DNA of 12,252 nt from the NCBI GenBank assembly GCA_031254635.1, contig JAIRUB010000054.1, positions 1-12,252 on the forward strand. The letters are read 5' to 3'. How positions within the stretch are numbered: the first letter of the stretch is position 1; each line of letters starts with the position of its first letter. Shown here in pieces: positions 6,168 through 12,252 of this stretch. Source of the stretch: Prevotellaceae bacterium. Its GTDB lineage: Bacteria; Bacteroidota; Bacteroidia; Bacteroidales; UBA932. The translations under genes and the position numbers were made by a program. Under the pieces are notes generated by a model. It saw nothing but the letters and a program-made list of their open reading frames with translations. It had not been told where the DNA came from and did not search any database.

Positions 6168-8369
6168 ATGTCTCAATTTCCCTTTACTCATCAACATGAT
6201 GCCATGGATTGTGGTCCGGCTTGCTTACAAATGATAGCCAAGCATTATGGACGGAACTACACGCTGCAAGGTCTGCGCGACAATTGTTTCCTTACACGCC
6301 AAGGGGTATCGCTGTTGGGCATTAGTGATGCTGCTGAAAAAATAGGCTTCCGCACTACCGGCGTAAGAATTACTTTTGAGCAATTAACTACCGCCCCATT
6401 ACCTTGTATTGTTCATGTTAAACAATGTCACTTTGTGGTTGTTTATCGCATAGAAAAGACAAACAAAAATGACTATACCCTGCATATAGCTGACCCGGGA
6501 TTTGGAAAAATAAAATGTACAAAGGAAGAGTTTTGCCAGTACTGGATTAAGACGAAAGACAAGGGCGAAGACCGCGGCTTAGCCCTGCTCCTTGAGCCAA
6601 CGCCCGATTTTTATGCATTAGAAGGCGAGCGTGACGAACGGACTAAATTGTCTTTTTTGTTCAAATACCTACGCCCCTACTATAAGTTGATAACGCAACT
6701 GTTCCTTGGAATGTTGCTGGGGACCTTGCTGCTCCTTATTTTTCCTTTCCTCACCCAAAGCATAGTTGACTACGGTATTAACAGCAGTAATCTTTCGTTT
6801 GTAACATTGGTACTTATTGCTCAGCTTACCCTCTTTACGGCGCAAACCGCCGTAGAGTTTATCCGCTCGTGGATATTGTTGCATATCAGCACGCGCATCA
6901 ATATTTCCATCATATCCGACTTTCTCATCAAATTAATGAAGTTGCCCATTGGTTTTTTCGATACCAAGATGATTGGCGATATTATGCAGCGTATTGGCGA
7001 CCATAGCCGAATACAATCGTTTTTAACCTCAACGACATTAACCACTCTTTTTTCAATAGTAAGTTTTGTGGTCTTTGTCGGGGTATTGGCTTTCTACAAT
7101 ACAACCCTCTTATTGGTTTTTCTAATTGCAAGTACCCTGTACGTGCTATGGGTCATGCTCTTTCTTAAACGGCGAAAAGAGTTAGATTACAAACGTTTCA
7201 TTCAAGCATCAACCATGCAAAGCAATCTTTATCAGATGATTACAGGAATGCAAGAAATCAAACAAAACAATTGCGAGCGACAAAAACGTTGGGAGTGGGA
7301 GCGTATTCAGGCAAAATTGTTCCGTATCAGTGTTAAAGGATTAGCATTAAGTCAGTACCAACAGAGTGGTGCCTTTTTCATCAATGAAACCAAAAATATT
7401 ATTATTTCATTTTTTGCTGCCCATGCCGTTATCACGGGAAATATGACGCTTGGTATGATGATGGCTGTACAATACATTATTGGGCAATTGAATGCGCCTA
7501 TTTCGCAATTTATAGGATTCATACAGTCGGCACAGGATGCCAAAATCAGCTTGGAGCGATTGAATGAAATCCATTCACGCGAAGATGAGGAACAGCAGGA
7601 AGCGGGAAGTTTATCGTTTCTACCGGAAGAATACAGTTTTACACTCCGTAATCTTTCTTTTCAATACGATGGTCCACATTCTGAAATGGTACTAAAAGAC
7701 CTGAATTTAATTATTCCTCCGAATAAAACTACAGCCATAGTAGGGATGAGCGGTAGTGGCAAAACCACCTTGGTAAAACTGCTGCTGGGTTTTTATTCGC
7801 CTACTAAGGGCGAAATATTAGTGGGCGATACCCAATTAGACAATCTGAGCAAGCGAATATGGCGCGATGCCTGTGGGGCTGTAATGCAAGACGGTTTCAT
7901 ATTTTCTGACACTATTGCCCGAAATATCGCAGTGAGTGATGAGAATGTCAATCCTCAACAATTATTACACGCTTTAAAAGTGGCTAATCTGAGAGATTTA
8001 ATAGACACCCTGCCCTTAGGCGTAAATACAAAGATAGGTCAGGAAGGTCATGGTTTAAGCCAAGGACAGAAACAGCGCATATTAATAGCCCGCGCAGTGT
8101 ATAAAAATCCAACATTTTTATTCTTTGATGAGGCTACCAATGCGTTAGATGCGAATAATGAGCGGGTGATTATGGAAAATCTGGAAGCCTTTTTCAAAGG
8201 AAAAACAGTAGTGATAGTGGCGCACCGCCTAAGCACGGTAAAGAATGCTGACCGGATTGTGGTACTTAACAAAGGCTATATTACGGAAACAGGCACTCAT
8301 GCCGAATTAACGGCTTTACGAGGGGAATATTATGAATTAGTAAAAAATCAGTTGGAATTAGGAAGTTAA
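6168..8369 (+). CDS. Peptidase C39-containing ABC exporter (PCAT) for the RiPP
   Basis: This 733-residue protein removes the double-glycine leader and exports the peptide core across the inner membrane. Residues 1-~140 are a C39 cysteine peptidase with Gln9, catalytic Cys15 (HDAMDCGPACLQ), His88 (QCHFVVVY) and Asp109 (ADPGFG) all present. Residues ~165-460 are the membrane domain with several hydrophobic segments. The nucleotide-binding domain (~485-733) has Walker A GMSGSGKT (526-533), signature LSQGQ (630-634), Walker B LFFDEA (651-656) and the H-loop His686. All active-site motifs are intact, so both peptidase and ATPase look functional; such exporters act as homodimers. Length is normal for the family. 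One base separates it from the adaptor gene. The natural substrate is the precursor at 1551, which carries the matching GG site. Confidence 0.95.
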   Translation: MSQFPFTHQHDAMDCGPACLQMIAKHYGRNYTLQGLRDNCFLTRQGVSLLGISDAAEKIGFRTTGVRITFEQLTTAPLPCIVHVKQCHFVVVYRIEKTNKNDYTLHIADPGFGKIKCTKEEFCQYWIKTKDKGEDRGLALLLEPTPDFYALEGERDERTKLSFLFKYLRPYYKLITQLFLGMLLGTLLLLIFPFLTQSIVDYGINSSNLSFVTLVLIAQLTLFTAQTAVEFIRSWILLHISTRINISIISDFLIKLMKLPIGFFDTKMIGDIMQRIGDHSRIQSFLTSTTLTTLFSIVSFVVFVGVLAFYNTTLLLVFLIASTLYVLWVMLFLKRRKELDYKRFIQASTMQSNLYQMITGMQEIKQNNCERQKRWEWERIQAKLFRISVKGLALSQYQQSGAFFINETKNIIISFFAAHAVITGNMTLGMMMAVQYIIGQLNAPISQFIGFIQSAQDAKISLERLNEIHSREDEEQQEAGSLSFLPEEYSFTLRNLSFQYDGPHSEMVLKDLNLIIPPNKTTAIVGMSGSGKTTLVKLLLGFYSPTKGEILVGDTQLDNLSKRIWRDACGAVMQDGFIFSDTIARNIAVSDENVNPQQLLHALKVANLRDLIDTLPLGVNTKIGQEGHGLSQGQKQRILIARAVYKNPTFLFFDEATNALDANNERVIMENLEAFFKGKTVVIVAHRLSTVKNADRIVVLNKGYITETGTHAELTALRGEYYELVKNQLELGS

Positions 8370-8370
8370 T

Positions 8371-8916
8371 ATGGCAACTATAGAAAAAGACATAGAAATC
8401 CGTACAGAAGAAGTGCAAGAAATTCTGGGACGACCGCCACACTGGTTAATACGTTGTGGAATTACGGTTATTTTTACTGCAATAGCGATATTGTTTATTG
8501 GTAGTTATTTCTTTAAATATCCCGAAATAATTACTGCTCCTATAGAAGTCACTATTGAGAATTTGTCAATAGACTCCGATAGTGTAACGTGTTTTAAAGG
8601 GAAAATTTATTTACCTCCACAAGGAACAGGCAAAATAAAAACAGGACAGATTGTGAATGTGAAATTAGACAATTTTCCGTATATGGAGTATGGAATGATA
8701 AAGCTACAAGTGGAAAGCGCAATGTTACTACCCATAATGCAAAATGGGAAACGATATTACATTTTAGAAATAGATTTTCCAGAAGTACTACAGACTAACT
8801 ACGGAAAAGTCCTGTCTTTCAATCGAGATATGCAAGGCACAGCCGAAATAGTTACCGAGGATTTACGGCTGTTAGATAGACTGCTGCGGCCGATTAGAGC
8901 GGTGCTAAGGGATTAG
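8371..8916 (+). CDS. Miniature HlyD-like periplasmic adaptor lacking the central coiled coil
   Basis: The protein is 181 residues, against about 400-450 for a usual adaptor of this type. Residues 1-~64 match the N-terminus of Bacteroidota HlyD-like adaptors: the cytoplasmic stretch IEIRTEEVQEILGRPPHWLI, one membrane helix at ~29-48, then FKYPEIITAPIEVTIEN. From ~76 the sequence jumps to what is normally the C-terminal beta-barrel region: KGKIYLPPQGTGKIKTGQ, NFPYMEYGMIK, ILEIDFPEVLQTNYGK, MQGTAEIVTEDLRLLDR. The lipoyl halves and long coiled-coil hairpin that would reach an outer-membrane channel are absent, with no frameshift or stop. Either a clean in-frame deletion happened, or this is a naturally short form that pairs with the exporter one base upstream. 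It probably sits in the inner membrane facing the periplasm. Confidence 0.8.
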   Translation: MATIEKDIEIRTEEVQEILGRPPHWLIRCGITVIFTAIAILFIGSYFFKYPEIITAPIEVTIENLSIDSDSVTCFKGKIYLPPQGTGKIKTGQIVNVKLDNFPYMEYGMIKLQVESAMLLPIMQNGKRYYILEIDFPEVLQTNYGKVLSFNRDMQGTAEIVTEDLRLLDRLLRPIRAVLRD

Positions 8917-8934
8917 GATATGCGATTATGCGAC

Positions 8935-8963
8935 ATGCGACCTATCAGTTACTCAGTTATTCA
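8935..8963. repeat. Dispersed intergenic repeat, copy 2
   Basis: This matches 316-344 at 27 of 29 positions. It lies in the 62-bp gap between the convergent adaptor gene (ending 8916) and the S41 peptidase gene (ending 8979). No terminator hairpin with a T-run was recognised in this gap. Confidence 0.6.
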
Positions 8964-8978
8964 TTATTTTGTAACCCG

Positions 8979-10148
8979 TCACAACTGCTTAATAAACCTA
9001 ATAGCCAATTCTAACTGCGTGTCCTTGCCGCTGTTCAGGGCTTGCTGGTCGTGTTTTGCTTCCATAATAGGCCTTAGGCCGATGTTCTCGTATTGTTTTC
9101 CGTTTTTATCTTTAAATGCGTGGGATGATATCATTACTTCTTCGAAGAAAGGTTGGCATTCAAAAATTCCCGAATTGAATTTTGCTTCTATATCTGCTGA
9201 CGAACCCTGCGCCCCCCAGGTTTGTTCTCCTATAAAATAGCCGTTAGGCAGCGAATTAACAGCTATAATTGTTATTTCCGCCATGCTTGCCGAATACATA
9301 TCTCCCAGTACAACTATCGGAGCAGTAACTTTTTTCGCTCCTGCTGCCGGGCTTATATACGCAGGAATCCACGGGGAATAATCCAAGCGGCCGTCCCCTG
9401 TCTTGCAACGTGTATAGCCAAATTCCGTTTTTGTGTCAACCATCTGCCCAAGCAAAAGGTTTAAATCCAACAAATAACCTCCGCCGGTGCCTCGCAAATC
9501 TAAAATAACGCCCCTTATACCGGCGGTATTTTTCAATAAGTCAAAAAAGTTTTCTACGGCTTGCTTCACTTGATTGTATGAGTTTTCCGAATAAATCTCC
9601 GTCAGGCTAAGCTCCGAAAGATACAAATACAAAATCTTTTGCTCAATGGTAGCCGAAACAGCCATAAAACTATTTCTAACTCCTGCCGCCTTGTTCTCCA
9701 AATCACAGTAATTATCAAAAACCGAAGCAAAATACGAATTTCTTGATATGGGATTATGAAAGTCCGGAAGCTTTTTTTTGCGTTCCCAAGAGGGATTAAT
9801 CGGCAATAAATTGTAGTACGAAGCAAAGGTTAAGCAAAGATGGCAATCTATCAAAGTCGATGTCATTTCTTCCAAATAAAGATAAGCTGTTTTAACATCG
9901 TTGCTATTTTCTATATTCAATTGAGCGAATAAGGGTTGGTAATGCCTGTAAACCTTGTCCCAATCTGTTGTGTCAGTATCCCAAAAGATGTAATTGTTGT
10001 TCATTCCATTCCAAAAATTTTCAAAAACGGCTTTAAAATCGTTGGCATAGTTGTTGTTTGCCGGATCGTTCACCTTTGGAAATTCTTTTCGACAAGATAA
10101 GGTCAGCAAAACTAAAACAACAAATAGGCAGTTATAGTACCGTTTCAT
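8979..10148 (-). CDS. S41-family peptidase-like lipoprotein
   Basis: This 389-residue protein has a lipoprotein signal (VLLTLSC, lipidated Cys19), so it is probably anchored in a cell-envelope membrane. The S41 (tail-specific protease/tricorn/IRBP-like) domain is recognised by LIDCHLCL with the D-x-H motif (His103), the core strand GVILDLRGTGGG (213-224), MYSASMAEI with Ser288 aligning to the catalytic serine, and GEQTWGAQG at 307-315. In CtpA-type enzymes the last motif carries the catalytic lysine (GKG); here it reads GAQG, so a Ser-Lys dyad is not possible at that place. A tricorn-like Ser-His mechanism, or no activity, is more likely. No PDZ domain stands out. Its start overlaps the stop of the upstream barrel gene by 4 nt (ATGA), so the two are one operon. 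It converges with the RiPP operon and need not belong to it. Confidence 0.8.
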   Translation of the reverse strand: MKRYYNCLFVVLVLLTLSCRKEFPKVNDPANNNYANDFKAVFENFWNGMNNNYIFWDTDTTDWDKVYRHYQPLFAQLNIENSNDVKTAYLYLEEMTSTLIDCHLCLTFASYYNLLPINPSWERKKKLPDFHNPISRNSYFASVFDNYCDLENKAAGVRNSFMAVSATIEQKILYLYLSELSLTEIYSENSYNQVKQAVENFFDLLKNTAGIRGVILDLRGTGGGYLLDLNLLLGQMVDTKTEFGYTRCKTGDGRLDYSPWIPAYISPAAGAKKVTAPIVVLGDMYSASMAEITIIAVNSLPNGYFIGEQTWGAQGSSADIEAKFNSGIFECQPFFEEVMISSHAFKDKNGKQYENIGLRPIMEAKHDQQALNSGKDTQLELAIRFIKQL

Positions 10149-10855
10149 GATTTGGGATTTTTATTTTTCATACTATACAAATTGAAAAAACAACCCATCT
10201 GAAAAAGATAGGTGTCATTGTATCGAGGAACTTGATTAATCATGTAATTTCCTTTTTGCAAGTCGGTTAATCCACGATAATAACGTGCTTCTACAAAAAA
10301 ACGATATTGCTCTTTGAAAAAATATTCTACGCCGAGACCTGCCAACAATCCCAGTTCAAAACGTTGATCCTTATGTTTGTCGAACTCGTATTGCTCGTTG
10401 TAGGAATAAGCGTTTTCCATATCAAAAACGTTCAAAACTGTTCCACTCAACCTGCGGTCAACTAAATAAGCTCCAAATCCACCCACATTTGCAAAAACTT
10501 TAAATTGTTTTTTCCCTAAGGAAAAACGCAGCATAACAGGTAATTGAATATAGATGTTCTTGGTTGTTTGATAGGCAAAGGTGCTATGTTTCCAGCTATA
10601 ATTTTTTTGAATACAAGACAAATCCAAAGCAAGCCGCAGCCATTCATTAACAGCATATTGCATAGGGACAGAAAGGCTAAAACCTGCCTCTGCCCCATAC
10701 TTTGAAAGTGAACGAATGGATTGTGTATGTAATTTATTGTAAGCCAAACCTGCAGAAAAACCCATCTCGAATTTTCCATGCTGAGCTCGTGTCGTCTGCG
10801 GAAACAACAACAAAAAGGAGATTAAAAACAATAAAGAAATTTTTTTATTGTTCAT
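10145..10855 (-). CDS. PorT-like small outer-membrane beta-barrel protein
   Basis: The protein is 236 residues from the ATG at 10855. Upstream in-frame ATGs up to 10909 would put extra residues in front of a good signal peptide and lie at or beyond the promoter, so they are rejected. Residues 1-24 (MNNKKISLLFLISFLLLFPQ then TTRA, cut before Gln25) form a signal peptide. The mature part has short amphipathic strands with aromatic and glycine pattern (GFSAGLAYNKL, LRLALDLSCIQK, VFANVGGFGAYL, FELGLLAGLGVEYFF, RFFVEARYYRGLTDL), typical of the eight-strand OMP_b-brl_2 / PorT-like families of Bacteroidota. The role is unknown; members range from gliding/type IX secretion parts to general barrels. 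It is the first gene of a two-gene operon with the S41 lipoprotein, transcribed from 10880-10910. Confidence 0.75.
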   Translation of the reverse strand: MNNKKISLLFLISFLLLFPQTTRAQHGKFEMGFSAGLAYNKLHTQSIRSLSKYGAEAGFSLSVPMQYAVNEWLRLALDLSCIQKNYSWKHSTFAYQTTKNIYIQLPVMLRFSLGKKQFKVFANVGGFGAYLVDRRLSGTVLNVFDMENAYSYNEQYEFDKHKDQRFELGLLAGLGVEYFFKEQYRFFVEARYYRGLTDLQKGNYMINQVPRYNDTYLFQMGCFFNLYSMKNKNPKS

Positions 10856-10879
10856 AAAGGTGTGTAATTTTATTTTGTG

Positions 10880-10910
10880 CAAAATTACAAAACAATTTTC
10901 ACAAATCAAA
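10880..10910 (-). promoter_or_regulatory. Bacteroidota-type promoter of the barrel/S41 operon
   Basis: On the minus strand, TTTG (10910-10907), a 19-nt spacer and TAATTTTG (10887-10880) match the consensus exactly. The start of transcription would be near 10873, about 18 nt before the ATG at 10855. Confidence 0.7.
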
Positions 10911-10917
10911 TTTTGAT

Positions 10918-10925
10918 TAACTTTG
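10918..10925 (+). promoter_or_regulatory. Probable -7 element of the mnmD promoter
   Basis: TAACTTTG is a perfect -7 box ~20 nt before the mnmD ATG at 10946. The bases 19 nt upstream (ATTT) do not match the -33 TTTG. It lies back-to-back with the divergent promoter at 10880-10910, so the two promoters share about 45 bp. Confidence 0.5.
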
Positions 10926-10945
10926 TCCCATTAATTTTTGATATT

Positions 10946-11608
10946 ATGGAACGCCGCATAATAATAACTGACGACGGTTCGCCAACCTTCTTTGTGCCGG
11001 AGTTGAATGAATGTTATCATTCTACGCGCGGAGCCGTGAGCGAGTCGTTGCATGTGTTTATCGACGCGGGGTTGAGGGAAGTAAGCAGTCGGCGGTCGGC
11101 AGTCGGCAGTAGCGGTGTACGTATATTGGAAGTGGGTTTTGGTACCGGATTGAATGCCCTGTTAGCTATGTTGTATGCGGAAGAACATAAGATGACAATT
11201 TATTATGAAAGCTTGGAAAAATATCCCTTATCGGAAGAAGAAGCCGCAATATTGAATTATTCCAACAAAGATAAATTAGCAGTATTGCATGCCTGCGCGT
11301 GGGAAGAGCCGGTGCAATTAACAACCGGCTTTACCTTGTGCAAGCGCCGGATTGACGTATTGGCATACAAGCTCGATAAGGCTTTCGACCTTATTTATTT
11401 CGATGCCTTTGCACCCGCTGTGCAGCCCGATTTGTGGAGCAAAGAATTATTTGCTAAATTGTGTGCCGCAATGTCGCCCGATGGAGTGTTGGTTACTTAT
11501 TCGGCGAAGGGCACGGTGAAAAGCGCATTGCGGGCAGCCGGATTTGAGGTGCAGCGCTTGCCCGGCGCAGCAGGGAAACGACACATGATAAGAGCAATTA
11601 AGAATTGA
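10946..11608 (+). CDS. mnmD: tRNA (5-methylaminomethyl-2-thiouridine) methyltransferase MnmD
   Basis: This 220-residue SAM-dependent methyltransferase corresponds to the MnmC N-terminal (DUF752) domain on its own. It methylates aminomethyl-uridine at wobble position 34 of certain tRNAs, the last step of mnm5(s2)U formation. Seen in sequence: YHSTRGAVSES at 24-34, the SAM-binding strand and loop ILEVGFGTGLNALLA (60-74), YESLEKYPLS (87-96), FDLIYFDAFAP (147-157) and the end motif GAAGKRHMIRA (207-217). The start at 10946 is chosen over an in-frame ATG at 10877 because that ATG lies upstream of the -7 element and MERRIIITDDGS is a normal N-terminus. Residues ~47-56 (SSRRSAVGSS) are encoded by a 7-bp tandem repeat lying in a variable linker before the SAM motif. 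No FAD oxidase part follows. Confidence 0.88.
   Translation: MERRIIITDDGSPTFFVPELNECYHSTRGAVSESLHVFIDAGLREVSSRRSAVGSSGVRILEVGFGTGLNALLAMLYAEEHKMTIYYESLEKYPLSEEEAAILNYSNKDKLAVLHACAWEEPVQLTTGFTLCKRRIDVLAYKLDKAFDLIYFDAFAPAVQPDLWSKELFAKLCAAMSPDGVLVTYSAKGTVKSALRAAGFEVQRLPGAAGKRHMIRAIKN
11085..11112 (+). repeat. Heptanucleotide tandem repeat inside mnmD
   Basis: There are four 7-bp units: GCAGTCG, GCGGTCG, GCAGTCG, GCAGTAG. They encode part of a Ser/Arg/Gly linker between the N-terminal strands and the SAM-binding motif. Seven is not a multiple of three, so gain or loss of one unit would shift the reading frame. Confidence 0.8.
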
Positions 11609-11668
11609 AAATTGAAAGTTGAAAATGAATAATAAGTAGTTAAAGGTAGTTAGAAGTAGTTAAGGTAG
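11605..11668. repeat. Short tandem repeats after mnmD
   Basis: Three 7-bp units of TTGAAAA/G (11605-11625) span the mnmD stop codon. They are followed by GTAGTTA units spaced 10 bp apart at 11636, 11646 and 11656, with a last partial GTAG at 11665. These are low-complexity intergenic repeats with no visible function. Confidence 0.55.
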
Positions 11669-11740
11669 ATATATAAAACCTTATTTTCGCCTTATTTAAA
11701 CAACAAAACAACCTTAGTAGCAAATGGTTATGCAAAGGCG

Positions 11741-11792
11741 TTTCGTGCGAAGCAGAATATAGCCAAATGATGTGTTGCCCACTCGCACGAAA
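11741..11792. repeat. 10-bp inverted repeat upstream of mgsA
   Basis: TTTCGTGCGA at 11741-11750 is the exact reverse complement of TCGCACGAAA at 11783-11792, with 32 nt between the arms. No T-run follows. It may be a decayed repeat element or a weak mnmD transcript end. Confidence 0.45.
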
Positions 11793-11800
11793 AAGCACGA

Positions 11801-11833
11801 AAGGTACAGGGTGAAAGATACAAGGTACAGGGT
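11801..11833. repeat. 12-bp direct repeat upstream of mgsA
   Basis: AAGGTACAGGGT occurs at 11801-11812 and again at 11822-11833 (period 21 bp, two helical turns), directly upstream of the putative mgsA -7 element. The spacing would suit a regulator binding one face of the DNA, but a simple repeat is equally possible. Confidence 0.5.
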
Positions 11834-11848
11834 AAAAAATAATTTGTG

Positions 11849-11856
11849 TAAATTTG
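11849..11856 (+). promoter_or_regulatory. Possible -7 element of the mgsA promoter
   Basis: TAAATTTG fits the TAnnTTTG box 23 nt before the mgsA ATG. The expected TTTG 19 nt upstream is absent (TACA, inside the direct repeat), so this is only a half match. Confidence 0.4.
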
Positions 11857-11879
11857 TGGATAAATTAGAAACAAAAAAT

Positions 11880-12252
11880 ATGAAAAAACAAAAAACCATA
11901 GCCTTGGTAGCTCATGATAACCGCAAGTTGGATATCATTGAGTGGGTTGAATTTAATCATGCAATATTGCAGAAACACCATTTGGTATGCACCGGCACTA
12001 CTGGTAACCTTATCTTACAAGCCTTGCGGCACAAGTTGGGAAAGGCAGCAGATGTCATCCGTCTAACCTTGCTAAAATCAGGGCCGCTGGGCGGCGATCA
12101 GCAGTTGGGCGCTATGATTGCCGAAGGGAAGATAGATATGCTGATTTTCCTCTGGGACCCTATGCAACCGCAGCCGCACGATGTGGACGTAAAAGCCCTG
12201 CTGCGTATATCGAGCTTGTATAATATTCCTTCGGCTTGCAACCGCTCTACCA
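11880..12252 (+). CDS. mgsA: Methylglyoxal synthase (partial, runs off the window)
   Basis: The first 124 residues of a family of about 150 are present; the gene is open at the window end. The enzyme turns dihydroxyacetone phosphate into methylglyoxal and phosphate, a bypass of lower glycolysis. Motifs: LVAHDNRK at 9-16 with His12, SGPLGGDQQLGAMI at 67-80 with Asp73 (equivalent to the catalytic Asp of GPxGGDQQ in E. coli MgsA), and FLWDPMQPQPHDVDVKALLR at 90-109 with Asp93, His100 and Asp103. SSLYNIPSACNRST follows, matching the normal C-terminal half. All catalytic residues seen so far are intact. A possible -7 box is at 11849. Confidence 0.93.
   Translation, partial: MKKQKTIALVAHDNRKLDIIEWVEFNHAILQKHHLVCTGTTGNLILQALRHKLGKAADVIRLTLLKSGPLGGDQQLGAMIAEGKIDMLIFLWDPMQPQPHDVDVKALLRISSLYNIPSACNRST

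Noticed and set aside
8920..9464. Plus-strand open frames opposite the S41 gene
   Set aside because: They lie antisense to a well-supported S41 domain and show no protein family features.
10856..10909. Upstream in-frame start for the PorT-like barrel
   Set aside because: It would place 18 residues before a standard signal peptide and lies at or upstream of the predicted transcription start.
10877..10945. Upstream in-frame start for mnmD
   Set aside because: It lies before the -7 element and inside the divergent promoter; the 10946 ATG gives the normal MnmD N-terminus.

Overview
The window looks like a Bacteroidota (probably Bacteroidales) chromosome segment. The DNA is AT-rich, genes lack clear Shine-Dalgarno sites, several intergenic regions carry the Bacteroidota promoter pattern (TTTG, 19 nt, TAnnTTTG), and the gene families are typical of that phylum: a TonB-receptor-like barrel with a carboxypeptidase-regulatory domain, a PorT-like small barrel, an S41 lipoprotein and a 'GG-Bacteroidales' type leader peptide.

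Layout. 1-270 is the 3' end of an AraC-family regulator. 375-1035 is a RelE/ParE-type toxin-antitoxin pair behind a perfect consensus promoter. 1036-1550 has no convincing gene but holds a near-identical copy of that promoter and two hairpins. 1551-8916 is a plus-strand ribosomal peptide (RiPP) locus: a 58-residue precursor with a double-glycine leader and a four-cysteine CxxxCxxxCxxxC core, a terminator-like hairpin, a DUF6934-like protein, a radical SAM/SPASM maturase, an outer-membrane TonB-receptor-like barrel, a peptidase C39-containing ABC exporter, and a very short HlyD-type adaptor. 8979-10855 is a minus-strand pair (PorT-like barrel, then an S41 peptidase lipoprotein). Divergent from it are mnmD (tRNA wobble-uridine methyltransferase, with a heptanucleotide tandem repeat inside the gene) and, at the window edge, the start of mgsA (methylglyoxal synthase).

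How the RiPP genes would work together (inference from families): the SPASM enzyme binds the leader and installs cross-links at the regularly spaced cysteines. The C39 domain of the exporter cuts after Gly-Gly and moves the core across the inner membrane. The small adaptor and the barrel protein would handle the periplasmic and outer-membrane steps, or the barrel could be a receptor or immunity factor. The hairpin after the precursor gene would make precursor mRNA more abundant than enzyme mRNA.

The least ordinary points are the CxxxC precursor itself, the adaptor that has lost its coiled-coil and lipoyl middle, the DUF6934-like gene overlapping the maturase gene, the duplicated promoter cassette shared by the toxin-antitoxin pair and the RiPP upstream region, and the 7-bp repeat inside mnmD. 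No CRISPR array, tRNA, rRNA or complete insertion sequence was seen.
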